From assembly GCA_965262665.1 (NCBI GenBank), contig CBDHFR010000003.1:434001-498000 (forward strand): 64,000 nucleotides of DNA. Reading direction: 5' to 3'. The DNA is from CBDBND01 sp965262665 (lineage in GTDB: Bacteria > Pseudomonadota > Alphaproteobacteria > Rhodospirillales > Rhodospirillaceae). The notes under the pieces were generated by a model. That model was not told the DNA's origin, ran no database searches, and saw nothing but the letters and a program-made list of their open reading frames with translations. Every line of letters starts with the position of its first letter. The stretch's first letter is position 1. The translations under genes and the position numbers were made by a program. Positions 25,926-35,188 of the stretch are shown one piece after another.

Positions 25926-26634
25926 TATCGACGTTATTACCGAGTCGACGGAGAGCACCTCCATCCTCACCGACTCCGCCATGATCGGCAAAAAAAAGAC
26001 ACGGGCGATGGCAGCTTGGGCTGAGCGGCGCGGCTTCGTGACTTCTCTCCAAGAGCGGATTTTCGCCGCGGATTTCACGCGGCAGGCGGACGAACCGGCG
26101 GTTGCGCTTTGCGGGCTCGACAATGGAGCAGGTCGACGGGCGCTGGATCAGGTTGGTTTTGACTTTATCGTAGAAGCCGGTCTCGGCCGCGGACATCGTG
26201 ATTTCCGCACCATGCGCCTTCACGTCTTGCCCGGCCGGCGCGCCGCCGCCGATATCTGGAAGCAGCCAAGCGAAGGAGAAAAGGTCGATGACCGACCCGC
26301 ATATGCCAAGCTCATGGAGGACGGTGTTCTCGATCGCTGCGGTATGACACTGCTCGCCGGCAAGGCGGTGGGTGCTCCGTTCGTGGGCTCGATAGCGGCA
26401 ACGTTGGCGTTGTCGGAGGTGCTTCGGCTGCTGCACGGCGGGGTAGTTTACCAGCTGATTGATATCGACCTTCTCAGCCTCGACCAGCGCTTGGCCTCTC
26501 GGCATTCCAATGATTTTGCCAACCTCAATCCGGGATTCACGATGGCGGTGGACGCACGGGCTCGGCGCTGGAGTACGTCGAAATCCGATGACGAAGTCGT
26601 GGACATGGAAAGCCAGCCGTGGCTGCGAGTTTGA
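25926..26634 (+). pseudogene. ThiF/E1-like adenylyltransferase, C-terminal part
   Basis: The frame reads GIDVITESTESTSILTDSAM, IGKKKTRAMAAWAERRGF, EPAVALCGLDNGAGRRALDQ, GFDFIVEAGLGRGHRDFRTM and CGMTLLAGKAVGAPFVGS before the stop. This fits the second half of the Rossmann nucleotide-binding domain of an E1/ThiF-like protein, the type found in bacterial ubiquitin-like or defence-associated operons. The N-terminal glycine-rich loop is missing because of the fusion with the sigma-like gene. The function cannot be assigned further. Confidence 0.5.
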
Positions 26635-27032
26635 ATCCAACCGATTGCGGGCCGATGACGGGCGCGTCCCATTTCATTTCTGGCAGCGCCAAAAAGTTAT
26701 GGAATTTATTGAGTTACCGTTCACGAATTTGCCAGGTCCAATCCGTCAAGCGATGTGCGCCTTCTGACGCACGATACGATTCCCCAGTACACGGCCCGGG
26801 GCCTCGGCCTCACAGCGGATCTGATCTCGGATGATTGGTTGCTCCCATCTTGCGGCAACGCCCGAAGCGCAGCGTGGAAGGAGTCAAAATCGCCAAGTTG
26901 GCGGATTTGCGGATAACCCCTGTACAACTGCATCAAAGGCTCTGCCGTCCGCAGGGACGGGGCCTATTGCGCCATGTAACTGGCCAAGCACCAATCTGTG
27001 AAAAAACCATAGCCCAGCTTGGCCTTGGCCAA
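26635..27032. other. No gene recognised
   Basis: About 400 bases between the ThiF-like fragment and the IstA fragment. Several open frames up to 75 codons exist on both strands, but none shows a family motif or a convincing ribosome binding site. Probably decayed mobile DNA. Confidence 0.5.
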
Positions 27033-27120
27033 AGGCGATAGGAACGGAATAGTCGTTGCTTCGGTAACGCACCAGGGACAACGAAGTGACTTGGGTCGCC
27101 ACCTTGTCGCAAGCATCAAA
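27033..27120 (-). pseudogene. IS21-family IstA fragment
   Basis: The minus strand reads VTPFDACDKVATQVTSLSLV then RYRSNDYSVPIAFG, the conserved C-terminal beta-barrel segment of IstA. Only about 30 codons survive. Confidence 0.65.
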
Positions 27121-27134
27121 TGGGGTGACCGGGC

Positions 27135-27329
27135 CAGTGCGGGACGCTTGCCTTCGGCGTCGCCAATGATCGCCATGCCAAGGCTGTGGTAGGTCCGAAC
27201 CGTTATGCAGCGGGCGGTTGCGGCGCCAAGCCGCTTGCGGACGCGCTCCTCCATCTCGTTACGGGCGTCCCGCGCAAAGGCGAGCAGCAAGAGCTCCGAC
27301 GGCTTCCGATATCCATTTTTGTCCGGCAA
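27135..27329 (-). pseudogene. UvrD/HelD-type helicase fragment
   Basis: 65 codons: GYRKPSELLLLAFARDARNE, MEERVRKRLG and ITVRTYHSLGMAIIGDAEG. This is the segment after the Walker A of a helicase IV-like superfamily 1 enzyme (AFxRxAxxEM...T.H.LG). No Walker A or later motifs remain, and the frame joins IstA sequence directly. Confidence 0.6.
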
Positions 27330-27488
27330 GGGTCAGAGCTAAATGTCTGATACAAAATATCTTCCGGAAATGGTGGACCGGTAAGGACAAAACTGGGCAC
27401 TGGGTGCTGGTCTTGTCGATGCCAAGTGCTAATCGGCTATTAGCCAAAAGCGGACATCGTCAGACCTGTTTGACACCGCTCGTGTTCA

Positions 27489-28241
27489 CTACCTGTTGCG
27501 CGTCGGGCGGCGGGTCGCGGTCGGCATGGGCAGGTCATCATCGATGGCGTGGAAAATCTTTCCGGTGCAGCGGGGCTGCTCCATGCAATCGACCGCCAAG
27601 CGTGACAAATCTGCCCGGGTGATACGGCCAAGCACATCCCGCCGGTCCGTCAGCCGGCCACGCCCCGTCGCCGCAGCCGGTTCGACCGGCAGTGAGCCGT
27701 GCCGGATGATGGTGTAGGTCAGGCCACTAGCTTCGTAATACTCTTCGGCCCTGGCCTTCGCTTGGATGTTGGGCAGCTCCATCAGGTTGCCGTACTGGGG
27801 AAAGTACTGCGCGCTTTCCCGCACGCCGACCGAGCTGTGCAGGATGAGATGGTCCACGCCAGACTGCTTGGCCGCGGCGAGAATGTTGGCTGCTGCGTCA
27901 TCGTAGAAATCCCCGTCGTTGCCTGCATTGTTGGCGGTGGTATCGAAAGCAACACGGGGGGTCGTCTGAGCAAGCGCGTCCATGACAGACTCACGATCAA
28001 GAAGGTCGCCGGTGACGTAAGTGACGTTTAAGCCCTTGAGCCGGGAGCGGTCTGACGTGGGGCGGACAAAGACTGCTACGTCCTCACCGCGCTCAACGAG
28101 GAGGCGCACGTGGTAAGCACCCAACTGGCCTGTTCCGCCAAACACCAAAACGCCTTGTGCCGCTACGGGGACCACCCCCAGCGCCGTGCAAAGGCTCAAG
28201 CACACCGCCAGAGCCACCAACAGAATGTTTGACTTGAACAT
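27489..28241 (-). CDS. Exported NmrA-like/atypical SDR protein
   Basis: 250 residues. Residues 1-29 (MFKSNILLVALAVCLSLCTA to VAAQ) form a Sec signal peptide. The mature protein starts with a Rossmann motif GVLVFGGTGQLGAYHVRLL, then VTGDLLDRESV, HLILHSSVGV, YYEASGLTYTIIRHGSLP and ITRADLSRLAVDC, i.e. the NmrA/atypical SDR fold with NAD(P)-binding GxxGxxG. An exported dinucleotide-binding protein is unusual, since the periplasm has little free NAD(P); a bound cofactor or sensory role is possible. It is divergent from the related gene at 28342, sharing a 100-bp promoter region. Confidence 0.7.
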   Translation of the reverse strand: MFKSNILLVALAVCLSLCTALGVVPVAAQGVLVFGGTGQLGAYHVRLLVERGEDVAVFVRPTSDRSRLKGLNVTYVTGDLLDRESVMDALAQTTPRVAFDTTANNAGNDGDFYDDAAANILAAAKQSGVDHLILHSSVGVRESAQYFPQYGNLMELPNIQAKARAEEYYEASGLTYTIIRHGSLPVEPAAATGRGRLTDRRDVLGRITRADLSRLAVDCMEQPRCTGKIFHAIDDDLPMPTATRRPTRNR

Positions 28242-28341
28242 GTAAGAGATGCCTCTCCTGATTTTTCACAAAAGGAATCGTGAACCGGTCTTCGTGAACT
28301 ATTATAGGAGCACCAAGGGAAAGCGCGCGAGGCCCAAACAC

Positions 28342-29094
28342 ATGAAACGGATAGGGAGACGGTTGTTCCTGTCGCTCACTGCTGCCGGTATGGGCATGGC
28401 GCGGCTGGCACGGGCACAGAACGGCAAAAGGGTGATCGTCGTCGGAGCATCCGGCGGGACGGGCCGTTTGATCATCGCCATGCTCAAAGAACAGGGTTAC
28501 ACAGTGTTGCCGACCAGCCGGAACCCGGATCGGGCCGCAGAGACTGTGGAAGGTGATTACACGTGGTTACCCATGGACATTACGGACCGGGACAGCGTCG
28601 AAGCCGCCGTAAAGGATGTGGATTTCATCATCACCTCCTACGGCGCAACGGAGCGGGAGGGCCCTAACGATCCTGAGCAGGTTGAGTGGATCGGCGGCCG
28701 ATACCTTATAGATGCGGCCAAGGCCGCAGGTGTACGCCATTACGTAATGATCTCGTCGGCCAGCGCCGGCAACCCGGACTCTCCCTTGAACCGGATGTTC
28801 GGCAACGTCCTAGTGTGGAAGGGACAGGCGGAGGACTACCTGCGCCAGTCCGGCCTGCCCTATACCATCGTGCGCGGGCCCGGCCTTCTGGACGAGCCGG
28901 GCGGAGAAAAACCCGTCGTGCTTGAGAGCGGCGGTTCGGGGCGGCGGCGGCTTACCCGGGCGGACCTGGCGACGGTGACAGTTACAACGCTCAACAATGT
29001 CGCCGCTCTGGGAAAGACCTTCATTGCCAAAAACAGCGACGGGGAGAGTGCGCCCGATCTGCCAGAACAGCTGCGCGCACTACCGTTAGATTGA
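28342..29094 (+). CDS. Tat-type exported NmrA-like/atypical SDR protein
   Basis: 250 residues from the ATG at 28342, which has GAGG nine bases upstream; an earlier start at 28249 would add 31 residues of unlikely leader. The N-terminus MKRIGRRLFLSLTAAGMGMA RLARAQ carries twin arginines followed by a short hydrophobic stretch and an A-x-A-type cleavage site, suggesting Tat export in a folded, cofactor-loaded state. Then VIVVGASGGTGRLIIAMLK, MDITDRDSVEAAV, HYVMISSASAG, GLPYTIVRGPGLLDEPGG and RRRLTRADLATV. Homologous to the divergent neighbour. Intact. Confidence 0.72.
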   Translation: MKRIGRRLFLSLTAAGMGMARLARAQNGKRVIVVGASGGTGRLIIAMLKEQGYTVLPTSRNPDRAAETVEGDYTWLPMDITDRDSVEAAVKDVDFIITSYGATEREGPNDPEQVEWIGGRYLIDAAKAAGVRHYVMISSASAGNPDSPLNRMFGNVLVWKGQAEDYLRQSGLPYTIVRGPGLLDEPGGEKPVVLESGGSGRRRLTRADLATVTVTTLNNVAALGKTFIAKNSDGESAPDLPEQLRALPLD

Positions 29095-29172
29095 CGGCAG
29101 ATCGCCCATCACGAGCACAGTTCTAACAGCCGCCGCCGTGCAAGGTCTTGCCTCGGGTCCACTCCCTAAGTC

Positions 29173-29417
29173 GGCATTGTCAGACTAACTGGCCCGGAGT
29201 AGAAGAAGCCGTAATGCGAGTAATTTCAGGCGGCAAGTTGACACCATTCGGCCAGGGCAGCGGCTCGGGCTTGTTTGAAAGTGTTGCGGCGGTTGAGATG
29301 GCGTTGGTGGTTGAAGTGGTTGTAGATCGAGTCATGGACAGAGGCGAATTTCGGCATTGTCAGACTAATTGGACCAGATCTTAAGAACCTATAATCGACG
29401 ACTGTCAGGATGCGAAC
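29173..29417 (-). mobile_element. Two IS6-family end fragments in tandem
   Basis: 29173-29352 is the 3' end of a minus-oriented copy (terminal GGCATTGTCAGACTAAC, transposase tail, cut after ASVHDSI-type codons). At 29353 a second end, GGCATTGTCAGACTAATTGG, begins a 65-bp piece of a different variant. At 29418 the full copy D follows. Three successive ends point the same way, as if new copies kept entering at older ends. Confidence 0.8.
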
Positions 29418-30222
29418 GGCATTGTCAGACTAAATCGTCTTGAGTTGAAAAATAAGATCTCCTAGCCTCCAGAGATGCATAATCCCTTCCGTTATTTCAA
29501 CAGCTCGCCCGCGGTAATCCGCCTCGCGGTGATGCTGTATGTTAGATTTCCGCTCTCCCTCAGGCAGGTCGAGGATCTGCTCAACGAACGGGGCATTGAT
29601 ATCAGTTACGAAACGGTACGATACTGGTGGAACCACTTTGGCCCGTTGTTTGCCGCCGAGATCCGGAAGAGGCGGATAGACCAGCGCAACTGGTCGAATT
29701 GGCGCTGGCATCTTGATGAGGTGTTCGTCCGCATCAACGGCGAGACACATTATCTATGGCGTGCCGTTGACCATGAAGGCGAAGTGCTTGAGGTCTATGC
29801 CACGAAACGGCGGGATCACAGGGCTGCGCTTGAGTTTCATGAAGCAGGCTATGAAGCGTTATGGCCGACCGGCCACGATCGTCACGGACAGGCTACAGTC
29901 ATACCAGGCGGCGATGAAGGTGATCGGTAATGCTGCTGCCCAGACCTGCGGCCGTTGGCTCAACAATCGAGCCGAAAATTCGCATCAGCCCTTCCGACGA
30001 CGAGAAGGGGCGATGGCTCGGTTCAGAGACATAGACCCTGCAGAAATTCGCTTCCATCCATGCCTCGATGCACAACCATTTCAACCACCAACGTCATCTC
30101 AACCGCCGCGATATTTTCAAACAAGCCCGAGCCGCTGCCCTCGTCGAGTGGCAGCAACTTGCTGCCTGAAATTACTCGAATTACGGCTTCTTCTACTCAG
30201 TGCCAGTTAGTCTGACACTGCC
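29418..30222 (+). mobile_element. IS6-family element, copy D (805 bp)
   Basis: Both terminal repeats are present (GGCATTGTCAGACTAAA and complement of GGCAGTGTCAGACTAAC). It ends 22 bp before the reading frame of the TonB receptor and may have replaced that gene's native promoter or leader. Confidence 0.88.
29475..30168 (+). pseudogene. IS6-family transposase, frameshifted twice (copy D)
   Basis: Frame 1 covers MHNPFRYFNSSPAV to RRDHRAALEF (to about 29838). Frame 2 continues KQAMKRYGRPATIVTDRLQS to REGAMARFRDI (about 30033). Frame 3 supplies the tail to AALVEWQQLAA. Single-base changes near 29838 and 30033 (AGACATAGACCC, where other copies have AGACATCAAGACCC) break it. Confidence 0.85.
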
Positions 30223-30243
30223 GTTTATCAGAGGAAAACCGTT

Positions 30244-33102
30244 GTGGCAGGGATGGAACTTGGACGTAGCCCGGAAGTCGATCTACGTGAAACTTGGCTG
30301 AACGAGACCAATGATCTTTTGCCCTGGCTCTCGAACCAACTATGGGAGTGTAGGGTTGTCTCCCGTGATAATGCCGGTTTGAGAGCGTTAAGCGTATTGT
30401 GGTTGGTGGGTCTGCTTAGCCGGATCTCATCCGGCGGGGATGCAATCGCCAAGCAACCAGCTGAATCCGAATACATAGAAGAAATCATTACAGTCGGCAC
30501 CCGGACAGCGGGCCGAACCGCCACGAACAGTCCAGTGCCGGTGGATCTGTTCAACCAAGACGAGCTGGAGAGTGTAGGTAATTCCTCGGACCTGACCGAC
30601 GTCATCAACAAGCTTGTGCCGTCGTTCAACGTAGGCCGAGAGCCCATCGCCGACGGCGCGACCTTTGTACGACCGCCCAGTTTCCGGGGTCTGGATTCAG
30701 ATAAGACTCTGGTTCTGATCAACGGCAAGCGCCGCCATCGAGCGGCGCTGGTGCGGCTCGCCGGTTTTGGCTCTCACGCACCGGATCTTGCCACGATTCC
30801 GGCGATTGCCCTGAAATCGGTCGAAGTGCTGCGCGATGGTGCCGGTGCTCAATACGGCTCCGACGCTATTGCCGGCGTGCTGAACTTCAACTTGAAGGAT
30901 GTTGCAGACGGGGCAGAGGTTCACGCTTACTACGGGAAGTATAAAGACGGAGGTTGGGATGATCGAGTGGCTGGGAATTTTGGTCTCGGCCTTGGCGACG
31001 AGGGCTTTCTCAACGTTAGTGCCGAATATACCGAAGGCTCAGGCACAAATAGGGGCACCCGCTACGATCTCACCCTTCCCTGGGGCTCAGGTTTGACCCC
31101 CTCGGAAGCCGCAAAGGTAGAAGTAGACACAAACGGGGACGGTATCACAGATCGTTTTGGCCCCGATGTCTTTACCGAGGTTCGTGATGCCGATGGCAAC
31201 CTCCTGAGTATGGTAACGGGCGCTGATGGAATTCCCGATGACACCACGCCTCGTTTTCGCGAGAATCTTAGTGACCCGGAGCAGGTTTGGGGTGAGCCAC
31301 CGCGAGAAGACGTGAAAGTGTTCGTCAATGCGGGACTTCCATTGGACGGCAATACAGAAGCATACGGTTTCGCCAATTGGCGCAAATATGAATCTAACGG
31401 AAGTTTCTTCTATCGCCGTCCAGGCGTTCAGCAATTGCTGCCGGTGCGTCTGGTAGACGGCTCAATCTACGACCCCCGAGACCGTTTCCCCGGTGGGTTT
31501 ACCCCGCGTTTCTACGGGCAGGTCGTGGATTACGCTATTACCGGGGGCATGAATGGGACTCTGAATAACGATCTGAACTGGGATTTCAGCCTCCGCACCG
31601 GCGAGAACAAGATCCAGTACACTATAGAGAATACGTGGAATCCTTCTCTCGGCCCCGCCTCGCCCACGTTATTCCGTCCGGGCGCCCTGGTTACGGACGA
31701 GTGGTCGGTTAATGCCGATTTCAGCTATCTGATGACCGGCGATGGTTTCGGTAATCTGAATATTGCTTTCGGTTTTGAATACCGCGAAGAAGGCTACGCT
31801 CTGCGGGAGGGAGATCAAGCCTCCTATCAGGTTGGTCCGTTCGCGTCGATTGATCCTTTCAATTTCGAGATCACCCAGGCCGAAGTAGATGCCGATCCCA
31901 ACGACGATCTAACGGTCGTGGAGTGCCGAATCCCGGGGCAAGAGCGCCTGGGGCCGTGTGTTTCCGGGGATCCAATTAACAACGCCCTTCCCGTGGGCTC
32001 CAACGGATTTCCTGGCTACGCGCCCGAGTTCACCTCCAATTTAGATCGGGCCAGCAAGGCCGTTTATCTGGACCTGGAAGCGGACATCTCGGATCGGCTC
32101 CGCCTCAACGTGGCCGGCCGGCTTGAGGATTTCGCTGACTTTGGTCAAAATTTCTCATGGAAGGTGGCGGGAAACTACTCGCTCCTTGAAGCTGCTTCGT
32201 TCCGTGCGTCTGCGGGCACCGGCTTCAGGGCACCGACGCCAGGCCAGATTTCCACGACAAACGTGTCCACCAGGATCAACGATGCAGGTATCCCGGTGGC
32301 CGAGGGGATCTTCCCGGCGACCCATCCCATATCCGCATTTTTTGGCGCCGAGCCGCTGGATGCCGAGAAGGCCACCCAATTCACCATGGGTATTGCCGCA
32401 ATACCTACAGACAATTTGACGTTTTCTATCGATTACTACTTTATCGAACTGCGGAACCGGATCGTGCTGTCCTCGGATTTCACGATCGGGCCCGAAGAAA
32501 GGATCGCTCTGGAAGCGATTGAAGTGCCGGGCGCCAATACTATCGCTCAGGTGAGTTTCTTCAACAACGACCTAGATACCGAAACCCAAGGCGTTGACGT
32601 GGTGGCGATCTACACCTTTGCCTCCGCCGACAGAATCACGGAGCTATCGGCTTCCTTGAACGTTAACGACACCAAGGTTACGAAAGTACCGGTTCGAATA
32701 GATCGCGACGGCAATGCGTTTTCTTTTGTGAACGACGAGGACGTCTTCGACACCGAGAATCAACTGCCGAAATCTCGGGGTGTGTTCACAGCTCAACATT
32801 CGTGGGGCCGGTATGAAGTCATGGGGAGAGCCAATTGGTATGGCAGCTACAAGCAGGCCAATCACTCGGACTTCACGGACCCGAACAACATTCAGAAGTT
32901 TGGAGGCAAAATACCCATAGACATGGAAGCTGCTTGGAGGATCAACAGCACTTACAAACTTACGTTTGGCGGGCTAAACGTCTTCGGCGAAACCCCAGAT
33001 CGGGCAGAGTTCGAGGCGTGCTGCGGGAGAATCTATCGTTCGGATTCAATAATTTCCTGGCAAGGTCCCTATTACTACTTGCGCGTTAGCGCTAACTTTT
33101 AG
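30244..33102 (+). CDS. TonB-dependent outer-membrane receptor
   Basis: 952 residues. A hydrophobic signal-like segment (LRALSVLWLVGLLSRISSGG) lies at about residues 46-66, so the true start is probably an internal GTG/TTG near 30355 and the first 40 residues may be an artefact of the IS6 copy just upstream. A TonB-box-like EEIITVGTR precedes the plug domain (FRGLDSDKTLVLINGKRRH, DGAGAQYGSDAIAGVLNF). The rest is a beta-barrel with DGDGI-type calcium-like loops, and the chain ends in YYLRVSANF with terminal Phe, as expected for Bam-dependent insertion. It imports an unknown large ligand using ExbBD-TonB. Intact despite surrounding decay. Confidence 0.9.
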   Translation: MAGMELGRSPEVDLRETWLNETNDLLPWLSNQLWECRVVSRDNAGLRALSVLWLVGLLSRISSGGDAIAKQPAESEYIEEIITVGTRTAGRTATNSPVPVDLFNQDELESVGNSSDLTDVINKLVPSFNVGREPIADGATFVRPPSFRGLDSDKTLVLINGKRRHRAALVRLAGFGSHAPDLATIPAIALKSVEVLRDGAGAQYGSDAIAGVLNFNLKDVADGAEVHAYYGKYKDGGWDDRVAGNFGLGLGDEGFLNVSAEYTEGSGTNRGTRYDLTLPWGSGLTPSEAAKVEVDTNGDGITDRFGPDVFTEVRDADGNLLSMVTGADGIPDDTTPRFRENLSDPEQVWGEPPREDVKVFVNAGLPLDGNTEAYGFANWRKYESNGSFFYRRPGVQQLLPVRLVDGSIYDPRDRFPGGFTPRFYGQVVDYAITGGMNGTLNNDLNWDFSLRTGENKIQYTIENTWNPSLGPASPTLFRPGALVTDEWSVNADFSYLMTGDGFGNLNIAFGFEYREEGYALREGDQASYQVGPFASIDPFNFEITQAEVDADPNDDLTVVECRIPGQERLGPCVSGDPINNALPVGSNGFPGYAPEFTSNLDRASKAVYLDLEADISDRLRLNVAGRLEDFADFGQNFSWKVAGNYSLLEAASFRASAGTGFRAPTPGQISTTNVSTRINDAGIPVAEGIFPATHPISAFFGAEPLDAEKATQFTMGIAAIPTDNLTFSIDYYFIELRNRIVLSSDFTIGPEERIALEAIEVPGANTIAQVSFFNNDLDTETQGVDVVAIYTFASADRITELSASLNVNDTKVTKVPVRIDRDGNAFSFVNDEDVFDTENQLPKSRGVFTAQHSWGRYEVMGRANWYGSYKQANHSDFTDPNNIQKFGGKIPIDMEAAWRINSTYKLTFGGLNVFGETPDRAEFEACCGRIYRSDSIISWQGPYYYLRVSANF

Positions 33103-33203
33103 GAATTGAAAGTTTCGAGCGGCTGTGGCGCACGCTCAAGTGTGCCACGCGGACCAAGCGACTGTTCGGGTTCGTAGGAACAACGGACGGGGAACTCGCT
33201 CAT

Positions 33204-33230
33204 CCCCGGTCTTGAAGACCAAGGTTTTTT
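33204..33230 (+). terminator. Possible rho-independent terminator after the TonB receptor
   Basis: GGTCT-TGA-AGACC hairpin flanked by CC/AAGG and followed by six T. The stem is short. Another hairpin without T-run (GTGGCGCAC...GTGTGCCAC) lies at about 33125-33150. The remainder of 33103-33329 shows no gene. Confidence 0.4.
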
Positions 33231-33376
33231 CGGTCTCCCGCCCGCTTCCGCTACCAGCACCGTAACATCCTATGCCGGTCTGACTAGAGACAAGGTTTTC
33301 CGAAGAGACAGCCTCACGTCATCCCAAACGGCACTGTCAGACTAAATCGGCTTGAGATGAAAAGTAAGGTCTCTCA

Positions 33377-34283
33377 GAGGCCGTTTCGAAAGGGGTTGAG
33401 TGGCCGGTGTCGATGTGATTCCAGGAAGGTTGCTGAAACCGATCTGGAGCCGCCATGTGGACGCCGACCACCCGAGAGCAGCATAGCCGCAAGGCGCTGC
33501 GTTATCAGACTGATTTGACCGCTGCGGAGTGGGTTGTGATCGAGCCTCATTTGCCTCCGGCTCATGGCACGGGACGGCCCCGGTCATGGCCGATGCGAGA
33601 GATCGTCAACGGCATTTTCTACGTGATGCGGGCTGGCTGCCCTTGGCGCTTGCTGCCAAGCGATTTACCACCGTGGGGCACGATCTATCGCTGGTTCGCT
33701 AAGTTCCGCGACGACGGCCTCCTTGAGAAGATCAACCACTTTCTGGTCATGGCCGATCGCGAGCGGGTCGGACGCGAGGCCAGCCCGAGCGGCGCGATTA
33801 TCGACAGCCAGAGCGTCAAGACGACCGAGGCTGGTGGCCCCCGCGGCTACGATGCGGGCAAGAAGATCAAGGGGCGCAAGCGCCACGCGCTGGTCGACAC
33901 CGACGGGCGCGGCCTCGTGCTCGAGGCGCATCCGGCGAGTATCCAGGACCGCGATGGTGGCGGGCCGCTGCTGTGCGCCTCACGCGGCTCGTTTCCGTTC
34001 ATCGAGAAGGTCTTTGCCGACAGCGGCTACGCCGGCGAGAAGGTCGCCACGGCCACCATGATCGCCGTCGAGATCGTGCGCAAAAGCCCCGATCAGGTCG
34101 GCTTCGCCGTCCAACCGCGCCGCTGGGTCGTGGAGCGCTTCTTCGCCTGGATCAACCGCAACCGGCGACTGGCAAAGGACTTCGAGGCCACCATCGCCTC
34201 GGCCCGCGCCTTCCTCTACGCCGCCTCCGTCATGCTCCTCGTCCGCAGATTGGCCCGAGCCGCATGACTTTCGAAACCGACTC
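33377..34283 (+). mobile_element. IS5-family element, copy 2 (907 bp)
   Basis: Same ends and length as copy 1. Flanks TCA (33374-33376) and TTA (34284-34286) differ by one base. The site is the leader of IS6 copy E, where the uninterrupted sequence in other copies is TCTCCTAGCCTCC. Confidence 0.9.
33455..34267 (+). CDS. IS5-family transposase (copy 2)
   Basis: 270 residues, same protein as copy 1 with intact DDE residues. Confidence 0.93.
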   Translation: MWTPTTREQHSRKALRYQTDLTAAEWVVIEPHLPPAHGTGRPRSWPMREIVNGIFYVMRAGCPWRLLPSDLPPWGTIYRWFAKFRDDGLLEKINHFLVMADRERVGREASPSGAIIDSQSVKTTEAGGPRGYDAGKKIKGRKRHALVDTDGRGLVLEAHPASIQDRDGGGPLLCASRGSFPFIEKVFADSGYAGEKVATATMIAVEIVRKSPDQVGFAVQPRRWVVERFFAWINRNRRLAKDFEATIASARAFLYAASVMLLVRRLARAA

Positions 34284-34296
34284 TTAGCCTCCAGTA

Positions 34297-34906
34297 ATGC
34301 AAAACCCTTTTCGTTATTTCAACAGCTCGCCCGAGGTAACCCGCCTCGCTGTAATGCTGTATGTTAGGTTTCCACTCTCCCTGAGACAGGTCGAAGACCT
34401 GCTTCACGAACGGGGCATCGACATCTCTTACGAAACGGTGCGGTACTGGTGGAACCGCTTTGGCCCGTTGTTTGCCGCTGAAATCCGGAAACGCCGTGTT
34501 CATCGTGGATCCTATTCGCTGTGGCGCCGGCATCTTGATGAGGTGTTCGTCCGGATCAATGGCGAAACACATTATCTATGGCGTGCCGTTGACCATGAAG
34601 GCGAAGTGCTAGAGGTCTATGCCACGAAACGGCGGGATCACAGGGCTGCGCTTGAAATCCTTAAACGTGCCATGAAGCGTTATGGCCGACCGGCCACGAT
34701 CGTCACGGACAGGCTACAGTCATACCGGGCGGCGATGAAGGTGATCGGCACTGCGGCCGCCCAGACCTGCGGTCGTTGGCTGAACAACCTAGCGGAAAAC
34801 TCACATCGGCCCTTCCGACGACGGGAAGGGGCAATGGCTCGGTTCAGAGACATCAAGACCCTGCAGAAGTTCGCCTCCGTCCATGCCTCGATCTACAACC
34901 ATTTCA
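34297..34906 (+). pseudogene. IS6-family transposase, 3' truncated (copy E)
   Basis: MQNPFRYFNSSPEVTRLAV through KTLQKFASVHASIYNHFN, all DDE residues present. The last 27 residues are replaced by sequence translated from the palindromic repeat and beyond; the frame runs on to 35271. Confidence 0.85.
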
Positions 34907-34990
34907 ACCTGTCCCTTCCGAAAACCTCATCCGGACCTAGACGGTTTGCATCATCAAGAGTGGCGGATAAGGTTTTCGGGAAGGACAGGT
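34907..34990. repeat. 84-bp palindromic MITE-like repeat, full copy 1
   Basis: The arms are ACCTGTCCCTTCCGAAAACC and its near-complement at the right end (27 bases, three differences), with TTCCGAAAACCTCATCC as the most conserved block. A 30-bp centre contains ACGGTTTGCATCATCAAGA. The same structure and length occur at 63061-63144, and an 87-bp version at 40820-40906. Confidence 0.8.
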
Positions 34991-34996
34991 GTCGCC

Positions 34997-35188
34997 GTGC
35001 CCGAGAAGGCCAAGGCCTGTTCGGTCACGATGTCCAAGTGGATCGATGCGAACCGGCGGGCGAAGCCTGTAAAGGGCCGCAAGGGCCGGGCGCAGAATAC
35101 GCGGGTTCCGAAGGTGAAAGGAAATACAGCGCAGGCGAAAATACCGCGGAAGCGGAAATTAAAAAGCGCGGCAGAGGGAGCGGCCTAA
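34997..35188 (+). CDS. Possible small basic protein or gene tail
   Basis: A 63-codon frame right after the palindromic repeat: VPEKAKACSVTMSKWIDANR then KGRKGRAQNTRVPKVKG and KIPRKRKLKSAAEGAA. Extremely Lys/Arg rich, no known domain. It could be the C-terminus of a gene cut by the repeat or a chance frame. Confidence 0.25.
   Translation: MPEKAKACSVTMSKWIDANRRAKPVKGRKGRAQNTRVPKVKGNTAQAKIPRKRKLKSAAEGAA

Larger units (their letters stand above)
33330..34906 (+). mobile_element. IS6-family element, copy E, containing IS5 copy 2
   Basis: The left end GGCACTGTCAGACTAAA is at 33330, the leader is split by IS5 (33377-34283), and the transposase follows. The 3' end is missing: at 34907 the sequence changes to the 84-bp palindromic repeat after NHFN codons. 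Confidence 0.88.

Noticed and set aside
25356..26640. Two 245-255 codon minus-strand frames
   Set aside because: They oppose the sigma-like and ThiF-like frames, which carry recognisable motifs; long antisense frames are common at this GC content.
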